64,000 bases of DNA from UBA5359 sp002410925 [NCBI: bacterium UBP13_UBA5359]. Lineage in GTDB: Bacteria > UBP13 > UBA5359. How positions within the stretch are numbered: the stretch's first letter is position 1; every line of letters starts with the position of its first letter. The stretch is from assembly GCA_002410925.1 (NCBI GenBank), contig DHPR01000033.1, positions 186,001 to 250,000 on the forward strand, read 5' to 3'. The translations under genes and the position numbers were made by a program. Below the pieces are notes generated by a model, which had not been told where the DNA came from, made no database searches, and saw only the letters and a program-made list of their open reading frames with translations. Of the stretch, positions 34,474 through 42,293 are shown piece by piece.

Positions 34474-35658
34474 TTATTCTCTCACACCAAGATAGGCTAT
34501 CCTATCGATACTTTTGCCGCCGGCGGCAGCCGACACCTGAGCCGACAGAAGCTCTTCTATCTCTCCGACCTTTATATCTCTTCCGCCAAGGCCGTAAATA
34601 CGATTGATAATCTTATGCTCGGACCTATCTTCATACATGGCCGCCAGCAGTTCGGCAAACAAGGGTCCGCCGGTAGCAGCCAGCGCATCAGAACGATCCA
34701 GCACGCATATCTGAGGAACACATCTCAACCGTGCCGCCAGCTCTTCAGCCGGGAAGGGACGGAAAACACGAATCTTTAACAGGCCGGCCTTAATGCCGCG
34801 CTTGCGCAGATTGTCAATGGCATCTTTACCCGTTCCTGCCGTGGAACCCAGACAGACCATGGCCACCTCAGCATCATCAAGTTTGTAAGCTTCATAGAAA
34901 CCGTATTCCTGGCCAAACTTACGTCCGAACTCACGACCGACTTCAAGAATAACATCCTTGGCATTAATCATAGCCTGAGCCACTGCCCGACGATGCTCAA
35001 AGTAATAATCTACAAAGTCGATGGCACCCACGGTTATGGGATTCCTGTGATCCAGCGCCGGCAGCAACGGCTTGTAAGTGCCGATAAAGCCGCGCACATC
35101 CTTATCATCATATATCTCCATGGCTTCCATGGCGTGGCTGATAATAAAGCCGTCCGTGGTAACCATGATCGGCAAGAGGACATCTTTGTGCTCGGCAATA
35201 CGCACTGCCTGGATGAGGTTATCATAAGCCTCCTGTGAGTTCTCTGAGAATATCTGTATCCATCCGGCATCACGGCCACCCATGGTGTCGCTGTGATCGC
35301 AATGGATATTGATAGGCGCACTGAGCGCCCTATTGACCTCGGCCATTATCAGTGGCAATCTGAGGCCTGCAGCTATATATAACATCTCATACATCAGCGC
35401 CAATCCCTGAGAGGATGTGGCGGTCATAGTTCTGGCCCCGGCAACCTGTGAACCGATAGCGGCACTCATGGCAGAGTGCTCACTCTCAGTAGGCACAAGC
35501 TCGGTATCGACCAATCCATCAGCCACATAGGTGGCGAATATCTGCATTACCTCCGTTGCCGGGGTAATGGGATAGGCGGCTACTACATCAGGATTTATCT
35601 GGCGGATGGCCTCAGCCATCGCCTCATTACCCGTTCTGGCCACTCGGGTTTTTCCCAT
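34474..35658 (-). CDS. porA: Pyruvate:ferredoxin oxidoreductase, alpha subunit
   Basis: 394 residues with the alpha-subunit pattern: GNEAMAEAIRQINPDVVAAYPITPATE, VPTESEHSAMSAAIGSQVAGARTMTATSSQGLALM and HCDHSDTMGGRDAGWIQIF, plus a C-terminal domain II. Pyruvate rather than 2-oxoglutarate specificity is inferred from the subunit set and these motifs. GGAGGT precedes the ATG. It lies 51 bases after porD. Confidence 0.94.
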   Translation of the reverse strand: MGKTRVARTGNEAMAEAIRQINPDVVAAYPITPATEVMQIFATYVADGLVDTELVPTESEHSAMSAAIGSQVAGARTMTATSSQGLALMYEMLYIAAGLRLPLIMAEVNRALSAPINIHCDHSDTMGGRDAGWIQIFSENSQEAYDNLIQAVRIAEHKDVLLPIMVTTDGFIISHAMEAMEIYDDKDVRGFIGTYKPLLPALDHRNPITVGAIDFVDYYFEHRRAVAQAMINAKDVILEVGREFGRKFGQEYGFYEAYKLDDAEVAMVCLGSTAGTGKDAIDNLRKRGIKAGLLKIRVFRPFPAEELAARLRCVPQICVLDRSDALAATGGPLFAELLAAMYEDRSEHKIINRIYGLGGRDIKVGEIEELLSAQVSAAAGGKSIDRIAYLGVRE

Positions 35659-35709
35659 TTTTTTCTTACCTCCAATTTCCTGCTAACAATTATGACATCG
35701 ATGATGTTG

Positions 35710-36009
35710 CTAACGGAAGTCCGCTTCTTCGACCATTTTTATGGCTTTAACCTTAGGCGGGCATTCTTGGGCACAGATTCCGCATCCTTTGCAATGTTTA
35801 AGATCTATACCCTCTACTTTACCGTCTTTAAGCATGATGGCGGCATCCGGGCAATATACCCAGCAAGCCAGACAGTTGATACATTTTTCTTTGTTATGAA
35901 CAGGTCTCAATGTGCGCCAATCGCCAGTCTCATAATTTATAGCCGTTCCAGGCTCATCTATTACTCCACCGACCGGCAGATCCTTCCAATTATTGGCAAT
36001 ATCTTTCAT
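35710..36009 (-). CDS. porD: Pyruvate:ferredoxin oxidoreductase, delta (ferredoxin) subunit
   Basis: 99 residues with two [4Fe-4S] motifs, CINCLACWVYCPD and CKGCGICAQECPP. It passes electrons from the TPP site to external ferredoxin. The N-terminal segment with DWRTLRPV matches the PorD family. Its ATG overlaps the porC stop. Confidence 0.94.
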   Translation of the reverse strand: MKDIANNWKDLPVGGVIDEPGTAINYETGDWRTLRPVHNKEKCINCLACWVYCPDAAIMLKDGKVEGIDLKHCKGCGICAQECPPKVKAIKMVEEADFR

Positions 36010-36584
36010 TCTGACTTCACCTCCTGGTAGGCGGTCTCAATCGCTTCGATGTTTCCCGCTATAACCTCAGGCTTATTTCTGAATTTCTTGGTAAGCTTCT
36101 TTTTGTTATCCTCAAGCATCCTGTCAAAATCCAGAAGGCCGGTTACTTTGATAAGCGCGCCCATCATGGGCGTGTTAGGCACATCACGTCCAATTTTCTC
36201 TTTGGCAATGCCGGATGCATCCACCGTAAATACCTTAAGCCCCTTGATGGACAAGCGCTTTCTGATAGCAGCCGGCTCCTCAGCGGTATTAAACAGGATG
36301 ATGCCATCTTCAGGCAGGCCGGCCACCACATCCACCGTTCCCGCCAACGTAGTATCCAATACCACTACGATGCTCGGATTGGTAACCTGGCAATGAAGCC
36401 TTATAGGCTCTTCACTTATACGGTTGAAAGCCTGGACAGGAGCGCCCATCCGTTCAGGACCGTACTCCGGGAAAGCCTGTATATGCTTTCCCTCCCCCAA
36501 TGCGGCATCAGCCAGAAGCAGAGCAGCTGTTTTAGCGCCCTGTCCGCCTCGCCCATGCCAGCGGATTTCAATAATTTCCCCCAT
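36006..36584 (-). CDS. porC: Pyruvate:ferredoxin oxidoreductase, gamma subunit
   Basis: 192 residues of the gamma-subunit (POR_N-type) family: IIEIRWHGRGGQGAKTAALLLADAA, FPEYGPERMGAPVQAFNRIS, PNTPMMGAL. The start is taken at ATG 36584, six bases after GGGGG; the ATG two codons upstream would be too close to it. It is the first gene of the operon gamma-delta-alpha-beta. The separate gamma and delta genes are the archaeal/thermophile-type arrangement, unlike the single-chain enzyme of many Clostridia. Confidence 0.93.
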   Translation of the reverse strand: MGEIIEIRWHGRGGQGAKTAALLLADAALGEGKHIQAFPEYGPERMGAPVQAFNRISEEPIRLHCQVTNPSIVVVLDTTLAGTVDVVAGLPEDGIILFNTAEEPAAIRKRLSIKGLKVFTVDASGIAKEKIGRDVPNTPMMGALIKVTGLLDFDRMLEDNKKKLTKKFRNKPEVIAGNIEAIETAYQEVKSE

Positions 36585-36605
36585 CTGCATCCCCCTTTAC
36601 AAGTA

Positions 36606-36671
36606 AACGGCGTAATGCCGTTCTCCAAATGGAAAACGACTCTACTAACCGCTTTCATATACCATTGTCAA
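36606..36671 (-). promoter_or_regulatory. por operon promoter and leader hairpin
   Basis: On the minus strand a perfect -35 TTGACA lies at 36666-36671, with a weak -10 TTAGTA at 36643-36648 (17-base spacer). A symmetric hairpin AACGGC-ATTAC-GCCGTT (36606-36622) sits just before the ribosome site and could be an operator. The weak -10 suggests a regulated promoter. Confidence 0.55.
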
Positions 36672-36704
36672 CAAACAAAGCGCCGACCTTATATGAACCG
36701 GCGC
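36672..36704 (-). terminator. Terminator after recR
   Basis: On the minus strand the stem GCGCCG ... CGGCGC (36680-36704) is followed by TTTGTTTG. It abuts the -35 of the por promoter, so it ends the tRNA-SRP-dnaX-recR unit and insulates por. Confidence 0.7.
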
Positions 36705-36782
36705 CAGCTGGCAGTATAATAACGCAAACCATACAGAATTATAGACCTTTTAGCTGACTTTGTAAACATGAAAAACCCTGAA

Positions 36783-37382
36783 CTAAAGCTCTTTCCTGCC
36801 CTCAATAGCTCTATTAATAGTAATCTCATCAGCGTAATCCAGATCTCCACCAAAAGGTATACCGGAAGCTATCCTGGATACCTTCACGCCCATGGGCTTA
36901 AGCAGCCTGGAGAGATAGATGGCCGTAGCCTCTCCCTCCACATTGGGATTGGTGGCGATAATTACCTCTTTAACAATCTCTGTGTTGATACGCTCCAGCA
37001 ATTCACGTATCTTCAGATCCTCCGGTCCTATTCCTTCCATCGGTGCTATAAGCCCCTGCAAAACATGGTAAATACCCTTAAACTCACCAGATCGCTCCAT
37101 GGCGGCTACATCTCTGGGCTCAGCAACCACAGCCAGCGTAGCGGCATCGCGTGAAAGATCGGAGCAGATGCCGCACGGATCCTTATCCGTAAAGTTATTG
37201 CATATGGAACAGGTATGTATCTTATCCTTAACCTCCAAAATGGCATCGGCCAGTTTGGAGGCATTCTCCCTGGACGTTTGCAATATATAATAAGCCAACC
37301 TCTGCCCGGTTTTAGGCCCCACACCGGGCATCTTCGTCAGTTCTTCAATTAACCTTGCCAACGGCTTGGCAAATGCACGCAT
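36783..37382 (-). CDS. recR: Recombination protein RecR
   Basis: 199 residues: helix-hairpin-helix (LTKMPGVGPKTGQRLAYYIL), C4 zinc finger (CSICNNFTDKDPCGICSD), Toprim domain (LAVVAEPRDVAAMERSGEFKG; EVIIATNPNVEGEATAIYL) and a C-terminal Walker-like region. It acts with RecO/RecF to load RecA. It is 29 bases after ybaB in the standard dnaX-ybaB-recR order. Confidence 0.97.
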   Translation of the reverse strand: MRAFAKPLARLIEELTKMPGVGPKTGQRLAYYILQTSRENASKLADAILEVKDKIHTCSICNNFTDKDPCGICSDLSRDAATLAVVAEPRDVAAMERSGEFKGIYHVLQGLIAPMEGIGPEDLKIRELLERINTEIVKEVIIATNPNVEGEATAIYLSRLLKPMGVKVSRIASGIPFGGDLDYADEITINRAIEGRKEL

Positions 37383-37411
37383 AATTTAGATATCAACTCC
37401 GTTGTTGTTAA

Positions 37412-37720
37412 TCACATTCCCGGCAGTTTCAAACCGCCGGTAAGCTTCGACATCTTTTCACCAGCCATATCCTGTGATCTCTTCATGGCATCACGCACAG
37501 CGGCCAGCACCAAATCCTGCAACGTTTCAATATCATCCGGATCTACAACCTCCGGCGCTATCACGATATCCAATATCTCCTGCTGGCCGTTGGCGACGAC
37601 CTTCACCATACCGCCTCCGGCACTGCCTTCAATTCTTTCATCGGCCAGTTCATTCTGAATACGGGCCATCTCGGCCTGCATCTTTTGCACCTGCTTCATC
37701 ATACCGCCTGCTCCCAGCAT
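37412..37720 (-). CDS. YbaB/EbfC nucleoid-associated protein
   Basis: 102 residues with the YbaB pattern: MMKQVQKMQAEMARIQNELADE, GGMVKVVANGQQEILDIVIAPEVV, DIETLQDLVLAAVRDAM. It is a dimeric DNA-binding protein found between dnaX and recR. GGAGGTAACTT precedes the ATG. Confidence 0.93.
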   Translation of the reverse strand: MLGAGGMMKQVQKMQAEMARIQNELADERIEGSAGGGMVKVVANGQQEILDIVIAPEVVDPDDIETLQDLVLAAVRDAMKRSQDMAGEKMSKLTGGLKLPGM

Positions 37721-37818
37721 AAGTTACCTCCCATAATCCATCAAAGGCTCTTTATCTAAAGGATATAGCTTTGCGCTCAAACGCTCTTCTTCAGTTTGCC
37801 GGCTCTAATAATCATATC

Positions 37819-39465
37819 TTATTTGCTAACTACGCTGCTGCCGCCAAAAAGGTCTAGGGCAGCATACACCATCTCGGAACCGGAAAGAGTTTCCCCGTCA
37901 GAGGTCTCTTCCAGCGGCAACTTCTCGGAAATTATTGAGAGCTCTACTTTGATTCCGGCACCCAGATGCCGGCGCAACACATCCACAAGCACACGCCTGT
38001 TATCAGGCGTATTGGCTACTTCAAATGCATACTGATAATGAAAGCCTATCTTCAGGCGTTCACCGTCATAGAATACCGCTTCACTACTACAGGATAACAT
38101 AGTATAAAGATGTACTCCAAAAGGTTTAAACGCCAATGTGAGCTCCGGCCAAATTTTCTTGATACCGGCTAAATCCGCGGTAGGCGGACTGATAGACTCA
38201 GCATTATCCATAGAGCGCTCTGATACCGCCTGCGCCGGCTCTGCCGGCTCGGCAGTTTTCTTAAGAGTTGACTTGGTAACTGCTTTATAGGGCTCCGCTC
38301 TTTTCTCTGTTAGAGTATATCCTCCCTCGTCGGAACCCTTTCCGCCTGCAAAAGCCTCCGATTTATCGAAAAGCTTTCCTTTATCGGCTACCAGCCCTAG
38401 CAATCCAGCTTGCAGAACTATCAACGGCTGTGAGCTGTTCCTCATACGATTTACCGTTTCCGTTAGTTCTTCTATGCATCTTATTAATCCATGCTGCGGA
38501 AAAGCAGCAGCGATCTCACCTAAAACAGCCTCTTCGTCCGGTAATGGAGCCGCATCCGATAAGAGGTCTTTATCTATACCGTATATCAAACCGGCATGCA
38601 GTACGGATATCATATCCTTAGCGAAACGATCCAAACTCTTTCCCGTGCTGTGAGCAGAGAGAGTAAGCGCAGCCAGGCTATGCCTGTCACCCTTCATTAG
38701 AGCTTTAACAGCTTCATAAACCGCTTGCCTGTTACTTAAACCGAGCAGACTCTCCACCGCAGTACGGTCCAACTGCTCGTTGCCTGAAGCCGCAACTCGC
38801 TCCAACAGCCCCAGAGAATCACGCATTGATCCTTCACCCTGCAAGGCAAGAAGATAGGCCGCCTCTTCATCTAAAGCAATATTCTCTCTGGCGGCAACAG
38901 CTTTTAAGTGCTCGGCAGCCTCTGCTGCCGGTATGCAACCGAAATCAAAACGCTGGCATCTGGAACGGATAGTGATCGGCAACCGATGCGGTTCAGTGGT
39001 ACAAAGTATAATAACGGTATAAGCAGGAGGTTCTTCCAGTGTCTTCAGCAACGCATCGAAGGCGTTACGAGTCAGCATGTGAGCTTCGTCCATAATGTAG
39101 ACCTTATATTTAAGCTCAGCAGGAGCATAGCTTATTCTGTCAATGATTTCCCGTATTTCATCCACCTTGCCACGTGAAGCAGCATCGAATTCGATTATAT
39201 CCAGAGCTGAACCGTCGGCAATGCTGCGGCAAGATGTACACACAAGACAGGGATCATCGCCATCATTCTCATGACAGTTGATAAGCATAGCCAGTATGCG
39301 AGCAATAGTAGTCTTACCAGTTCCCCGCGGGCCGCAGAGAAGATATGCGTGCGAGAGTCTGTCAAACTTGATGGAGTTCTTGAGGGTCTCTACGATGTGC
39401 TCCTGGCCTACCACTTCCTGGAAGCGCCGTGGGCGATATTGCCTGTAAAGCGACCGGGCAGACAT
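37819..39465 (-). CDS. dnaX: DNA polymerase III subunit gamma/tau
   Basis: 548 residues. Clamp-loader ATPase with Walker A LLCGPRGTGKTTIARIL, zinc ligands C64, C73, C76 and C79 (DPCLVCTSC), DEAH-type VYIMDEAHMLT, sensor 1 and arginine-finger TIRSRCQRFDF, then a variable C-terminal tau region. It follows the SRP RNA gene closely, with AGGAGG before the ATG. A 98-base gap to ybaB shows no gene. Confidence 0.96.
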   Translation of the reverse strand: MSARSLYRQYRPRRFQEVVGQEHIVETLKNSIKFDRLSHAYLLCGPRGTGKTTIARILAMLINCHENDGDDPCLVCTSCRSIADGSALDIIEFDAASRGKVDEIREIIDRISYAPAELKYKVYIMDEAHMLTRNAFDALLKTLEEPPAYTVIILCTTEPHRLPITIRSRCQRFDFGCIPAAEAAEHLKAVAARENIALDEEAAYLLALQGEGSMRDSLGLLERVAASGNEQLDRTAVESLLGLSNRQAVYEAVKALMKGDRHSLAALTLSAHSTGKSLDRFAKDMISVLHAGLIYGIDKDLLSDAAPLPDEEAVLGEIAAAFPQHGLIRCIEELTETVNRMRNSSQPLIVLQAGLLGLVADKGKLFDKSEAFAGGKGSDEGGYTLTEKRAEPYKAVTKSTLKKTAEPAEPAQAVSERSMDNAESISPPTADLAGIKKIWPELTLAFKPFGVHLYTMLSCSSEAVFYDGERLKIGFHYQYAFEVANTPDNRRVLVDVLRRHLGAGIKVELSIISEKLPLEETSDGETLSGSEMVYAALDLFGGSSVVSK

Positions 39466-39484
39466 TTTTCCTCCTAATAAAATG

Positions 39485-39755
39485 TTGATCGTGCACCTGC
39501 TGTCGATAAACGTTTCCTAACGTTACCGTAGCAGTTAGCTCCGGCCAGATTGACTGTGGCACATAGATTATCCTGCTTACCGCTGCTTCCTTCCGGACCT
39601 GACGGGGTTCACAGGCGCCTATTGCACAGGACCCGACCTTCAACACCACTTACTGCGGCCAGACTTAAAAAACGAGCACCTCGAGCAGGGATTCAACCCC
39701 GCTATAGCGGATTGCGGGTTCAGGGCACCGCTAGCTCCCCGTCTAGCACGATCAA
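39485..39755 (-). ncRNA. ffs: Signal recognition particle RNA, large bacterial type
   Basis: About 271 bases on the minus strand. The ends pair (TTGATCGTGC at the 5' end with GCACGATCAA at the 3' end). The 5' part has the Alu-domain segment GCTAGACGGGGAGCTAGCGG. The S domain contains the helix 8 signature GTCAGGTCCGGAAGGAAGCA and AGCAGCGG. The long Alu-containing form is typical of Bacilli and Clostridia. It lies just upstream of dnaX with no terminator between, so the mature RNA is probably processed from a transcript that continues into dnaX. Confidence 0.93.
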
Positions 39756-39793
39756 TTCTTAAATATCTTTTCAAGCCAAAGCCTGAGGTAGTT

Positions 39794-39823
39794 ACGCTCG
39801 GCAATCTGCTTGAGCGTTTTTTT
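39794..39823 (+). terminator. Plus-strand hairpin with T-run upstream of SRP RNA
   Basis: On the plus strand ACGCTC ... GAGCGT is followed by TTTTTTT, a good intrinsic-terminator shape. No plus-strand gene precedes it, so its role is unclear; it could stop antisense transcripts that cross the SRP RNA gene. Confidence 0.5.
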
Positions 39824-39862
39824 CAACACTCAGTCTTTCCGCATTCATATTATGGATATCGT

Positions 39863-39956
39863 TGGCGGAGAGAGAGGGATTTGAACCCCCGAGACGGTTA
39901 TCAGCCGCCTAATCGATTTCGAGTCGATCGCCTTCAGCCAGCTCGGCCATCTCTCC
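39863..39956 (-). tRNA. tRNA-Ser (CGA)
   Basis: 94 bases including an encoded GCCA 3' end. The acceptor is GGAGAGA/TCTCTCC, with a long variable arm and anticodon loop CTCGAAA giving anticodon CGA, plus the T-loop GGTTCAAATCC. It lies between tadA and the SRP RNA. Confidence 0.95.
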
Positions 39957-39978
39957 GTATATCAATGCGTCCATAACC

Positions 39979-40431
39979 TCATCCGCGTAATTCACGAAAA
40001 AACTTTAATAATATATTGGCGCATTCTTCCTGCAGAATGCCTCCTGTCACTTCCATCCTGTGATTCATTGCAGGAGCATCGGCGATATTAAAAACGCTCC
40101 CGGCTGCTCCATACTTCACATCCGGCGCCCCATATACCAGGCGCTCCACCCTGGCCTGAACCATAGCACCGGCACACATGGGACATGGCTCCTTAGTCAC
40201 GTAAAGAGAGCTGCCGCAAAGCCTCCAACTATTCTCGGCTTTTGCAGCTTCCCTCAATGCCATGATTTCAGCATGTGCCGTAGGATCATTGAGAAGCTCC
40301 TTAGCGTTCCATCCCCGTCCGATTACACGGCCGTTTAAGACAACAACAGCGCCAATCGGCACCTCACACATTCGATACGCTTTGGCAGCCTCTTCCAGCG
40401 CTTCTCTCATAAATAATATATAGTCATCCAT
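39979..40431 (-). CDS. tadA: tRNA-specific adenosine deaminase TadA
   Basis: 150 residues. Zinc deaminase that converts A34 to inosine in tRNA-Arg(ACG). Motifs are the catalytic TAHAEIMALREA and zinc ligands PCPMCAGAMVQARVERLVYG. It sits within a tRNA cluster, and its substrate tRNA-Arg(ACG) is about 1.6 kb away. No strong ribosome site precedes the ATG, 22 bases after tRNA-Arg(CCT). Confidence 0.95.
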   Translation of the reverse strand: MDDYILFMREALEEAAKAYRMCEVPIGAVVVLNGRVIGRGWNAKELLNDPTAHAEIMALREAAKAENSWRLCGSSLYVTKEPCPMCAGAMVQARVERLVYGAPDVKYGAAGSVFNIADAPAMNHRMEVTGGILQEECANILLKFFRELRG

Positions 40432-40453
40432 ATATCAGCTATCAGCACTTTTT

Positions 40454-40530
40454 TGGCGCCCTTGGGAGGACTCGAACCCCCGGCACAAGGCTTAGGAAGC
40501 CTCTGCTCTATCCTGCTGAGCTACAAGGGC
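40454..40530 (-). tRNA. tRNA-Arg (CCT)
   Basis: 77 bases with encoded CCA. The acceptor is GCCCTTG/CAAGGGC, D-arm TAGCTCAGCAGGATAGAGC, anticodon loop TTCCTAA giving CCT, T-arm GGGTTCGAGTCC. Confidence 0.95.
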
Positions 40531-40533
40531 GCA

Positions 40534-40623
40534 TGGCGGAGAGAGAGGGATTTGAACCCTCGAGACGGTTGCCCGCCCACACGCTTTCCAGGCGTGCGCC
40601 TTAAGCCACTCGGCCATCTCTCC
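40534..40623 (-). tRNA. tRNA-Ser (GGA)
   Basis: 90 bases with encoded GCCA. The acceptor is GGAGAGA/TCTCTCC and the anticodon loop CTGGAAA gives GGA; it has a long class II variable arm. Three bases separate it from tRNA-Arg(CCT). Confidence 0.95.
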
Positions 40624-40645
40624 GCGTATGATTTATGTCTACACC

Positions 40646-40674
40646 ATTTTAACTTTGCGAACACATATAGTCAA
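40646..40674 (-). promoter_or_regulatory. Promoter of the tRNA-tadA-SRP RNA-dnaX unit
   Basis: On the minus strand the -35 is TTGACT (40669-40674) and the -10 is TAAAAT (40646-40651), with a 17-base spacer, about 23 bases before tRNA-Ser(GGA). Strong stable-RNA-type promoter. Confidence 0.8.
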
Positions 40675-40707
40675 GGTTTGATTTCCCGCTGCTATGGATA
40701 CTTCCGC

Positions 40708-40989
40708 TCATCCTTGTTCGAGTTTCTGCAACCGGCGTTGCATCTCCTGCAGCTCTTCACGCAGCATCCCAATTCTATCTTCACGTCTACCCGCCATGCC
40801 ATGATATTTACCGCACACCGAACAAAGATGCATACCGCCGTGCCGCAGCCCACACCTGCTGGCCATACCGGCGATCGTTCCAGAAAGAAGCATCAGCCGT
40901 ATTAAAAAATATATTCCTCCGGTCAGTCCCAGAATCATGCACATCTTAATTTTACCATGATGTGTACCATTATGATGATGTCCCCACAT
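40708..40989 (-). CDS. Small membrane protein with His-rich N-terminus and CXXC
   Basis: 93 residues, not recognised. The N-terminus is His-rich (MWGHHHNGTHHGK), followed by one hydrophobic segment (MCMILGLTGGIYFLIRLMLL), a Cys/His region (RCGLRHGGMHLCSVCGKYHG) that could bind metal, and a C-terminal coiled coil. AGGAGGT seven bases before the ATG strongly supports a real gene. It follows yjbQ on the same strand after an inverted repeat. Confidence 0.65.
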   Translation of the reverse strand: MWGHHHNGTHHGKIKMCMILGLTGGIYFLIRLMLLSGTIAGMASRCGLRHGGMHLCSVCGKYHGMAGRREDRIGMLREELQEMQRRLQKLEQG

Positions 40990-41007
40990 AACAATACCTC
41001 CTCGCTG

Positions 41008-41043
41008 TTATTGCAGTTTCTTATCATTACCCTCCTGCAATAA
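41008..41043 (-). promoter_or_regulatory. 9-bp inverted repeat between yjbQ and the His-rich protein gene
   Basis: TTATTGCAG and CTGCAATAA are separated by 18 bases. No T-run follows on the minus strand, so it is more likely a leader hairpin or operator than a terminator. Confidence 0.35.
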
Positions 41044-41086
41044 ATCCGAAACGGGACGATCATCACCCATTATCAGGAATCATGCG

Positions 41087-41500
41087 CTATTCGCCCATCA
41101 CCTTTATTAATAATCGCTTGCGCCTGCGACCATCGAATTCAGCGTAGAAGATCTCCTGCCAGGGTCCCAGATCAAGCTTGCCATTGGTTACGGGAATCAT
41201 GACCTGATGATGAAATAGAAGGCTTTTTAAATGAGCGTCGCCATTTGTTTCTCCGGTACGATGATGTCGGTAATCAGACCTGAACGGCGCCAGCTTCTCA
41301 GCCCATTCCATAAAATCCGCCTTAATGCCTTCCTCTTCATCATTGACGAAAACACCGGAAGTGATATGCATAGCGCTGACCAGCGCCATCCCCTCTCTGA
41401 TGCCCGTCTCTTTGACGGTATCTTCCACTATGGTGGTTATGTTGATAAATTCCCTCTGCTTAGCGGTCTCCATCCAATGATACACTGTATGCCATTTCAC
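41087..41500 (-). CDS. YjbQ (UPF0047) family protein
   Basis: 137 residues from the GTG at 41500, which has GGAG nine bases upstream and gives the usual family N-terminus ([17 protein letters not shown]). Conserved features are [58 protein letters not shown]. Family members have thiamin-phosphate-synthase-like activity in vitro; the physiological role is unclear. The open frame continues 32 codons upstream without a family match. Confidence 0.9.
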   Translation of the reverse strand: MKWHTVYHWMETAKQREFINITTIVEDTVKETGIREGMALVSAMHITSGVFVNDEEEGIKADFMEWAEKLAPFRSDYRHHRTGETNGDAHLKSLLFHHQVMIPVTNGKLDLGPWQEIFYAEFDGRRRKRLLIKVMGE

Positions 41501-41653
41501 GAAGCATTTCTCCAATCTTGTTAAAATATTCTTCGCTAGCTTGTTGTATAACCCCTTCTGAATTTTACCAGGCGCCTCAAATCCGGAATATCCCATGCCG
41601 CTTTACCGGAGAGATGCCTGGATTTGACCTTGAAGTTGCTAGAGTTAAAATCG

Positions 41654-41848
41654 CTACATAAATTCATCCTCCCCCGCCGGCATCGGCACGGCAACAACAG
41701 CTACGGCAAAGGCATTGCTAAATCCCCAATTAACGCCGTAACTCTTCTTCTCTTCTTGATCTTCACGCATTCCGTTCGCATAGCCATTGTATGCCATTTT
41801 CTTCGTATTCTTGCTGCGTATACTTTTGGCTCCTAACCTTATCATCAA
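41654..41848 (-). CDS. Small hypothetical protein
   Basis: 64 residues, not recognised. The C-terminal half (YGVNWGFSNAFAVAVVAVP) faintly recalls the Gly/Phe-rich plus hydrophobic layout of YjcZ-type sporulation peptides, but the last residues differ. It overlaps the end of the 75-residue ORF upstream in another frame. The ribosome site is weak. It may be a decayed fragment. Confidence 0.3.
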   Translation of the reverse strand: MMIRLGAKSIRSKNTKKMAYNGYANGMREDQEEKKSYGVNWGFSNAFAVAVVAVPMPAGEDEFM

Positions 41849-41990
41849 TAACCATGGTATCTAAATATGATAAATCAGGGCATTCGGCCATCCTGTATTC
41901 TAAATATGCCCTCAGCAAAATAGGGGAGCGATGTTTGAATTGCCGATCCAGCTCTTTTAATTCATCAAAATTCCTGCTTGGAAAGATCAT
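41763..41990 (-). CDS. Small hypothetical protein
   Basis: 75 residues, soluble and charged, with no family recognised. GAGGAAA about eight bases before the ATG supports translation. It starts just downstream of the tRNA-Arg(ACG) terminator, so expression would rely on read-through or an unseen promoter. It lies in the accessory-looking stretch next to mobile-element remnants. Confidence 0.4.
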   Translation of the reverse strand: MIFPSRNFDELKELDRQFKHRSPILLRAYLEYRMAECPDLSYLDTMVIDDKVRSQKYTQQEYEENGIQWLCERNA

Positions 41991-42004
41991 TATTTTTTCC
42001 TCAA

Positions 42005-42032
42005 TAAAAAAACCTGCTCATAATGCAGGTTC
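42005..42032 (-). terminator. Terminator after tRNA-Arg(ACG)
   Basis: On the minus strand AACCTGC-ATTATGA-GCAGGTT is followed by TTTTT, about 16 bases beyond the tRNA 3' end. Confidence 0.85.
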
Positions 42033-42047
42033 TAATATTGCTTAAAC

Positions 42048-42124
42048 TGGCGCGCCTTGCAGGACTCGAACCTGCGGCCTTCTGATCCGTAGTCAGACGC
42101 TCTAATCCACTGAGCTAAAGGCGC
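42048..42124 (-). tRNA. tRNA-Arg (ACG)
   Basis: 77 bases with encoded GCCA. The acceptor is GCGCCTT/AAGGCGC, D-arm TAGCTCAGTGG, anticodon loop CTACGGA giving ACG, T-arm GGTTCGAGTCC. Its A34 should be edited to inosine by the TadA encoded nearby. Confidence 0.95.
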
Positions 42125-42141
42125 ATTTAATTACTTTGCAA

Positions 42142-42171
42142 ATATTACTACATTTTTCTGTTGTTGGCAAC
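42142..42171 (-). promoter_or_regulatory. tRNA-Arg(ACG) promoter, left copy of a near-duplicate
   Basis: On the minus strand the -35 is TTGCCA (42165-42170) and the -10 is TAATAT (42142-42147), with a 17-base spacer. Nearly the same sequence recurs at 43924-43952, on the far side of the mobile-element remnants. Confidence 0.75.
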
Positions 42172-42293
42172 CGCAAAATGTTTACTCCCCCACCTTCCCT
42201 AACAGTAGTCACACTAAGGGGGAGACCCCAACAATAGCTCAGATTATCAACAGAGTGTTTTTGGCAAATATAAATCCGAGCACCCCTATCCCA

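Noticed and set aside
36006-36584. por genes as 2-oxoglutarate or 2-oxoisovalerate ferredoxin oxidoreductase
   Set aside because: The four-subunit order and the alpha and beta motifs fit pyruvate enzymes best, though substrate range cannot be proven from sequence.
39362-39649. Minus-strand frame over the SRP RNA and dnaX start
   Set aside because: It lies within the SRP RNA, which is identified by conserved structure and sequence.
40453-40905. Plus-strand frame of 150 codons across tRNA-Arg and tRNA-Ser
   Set aside because: It reads through the complement of two tRNAs, a familiar false ORF.
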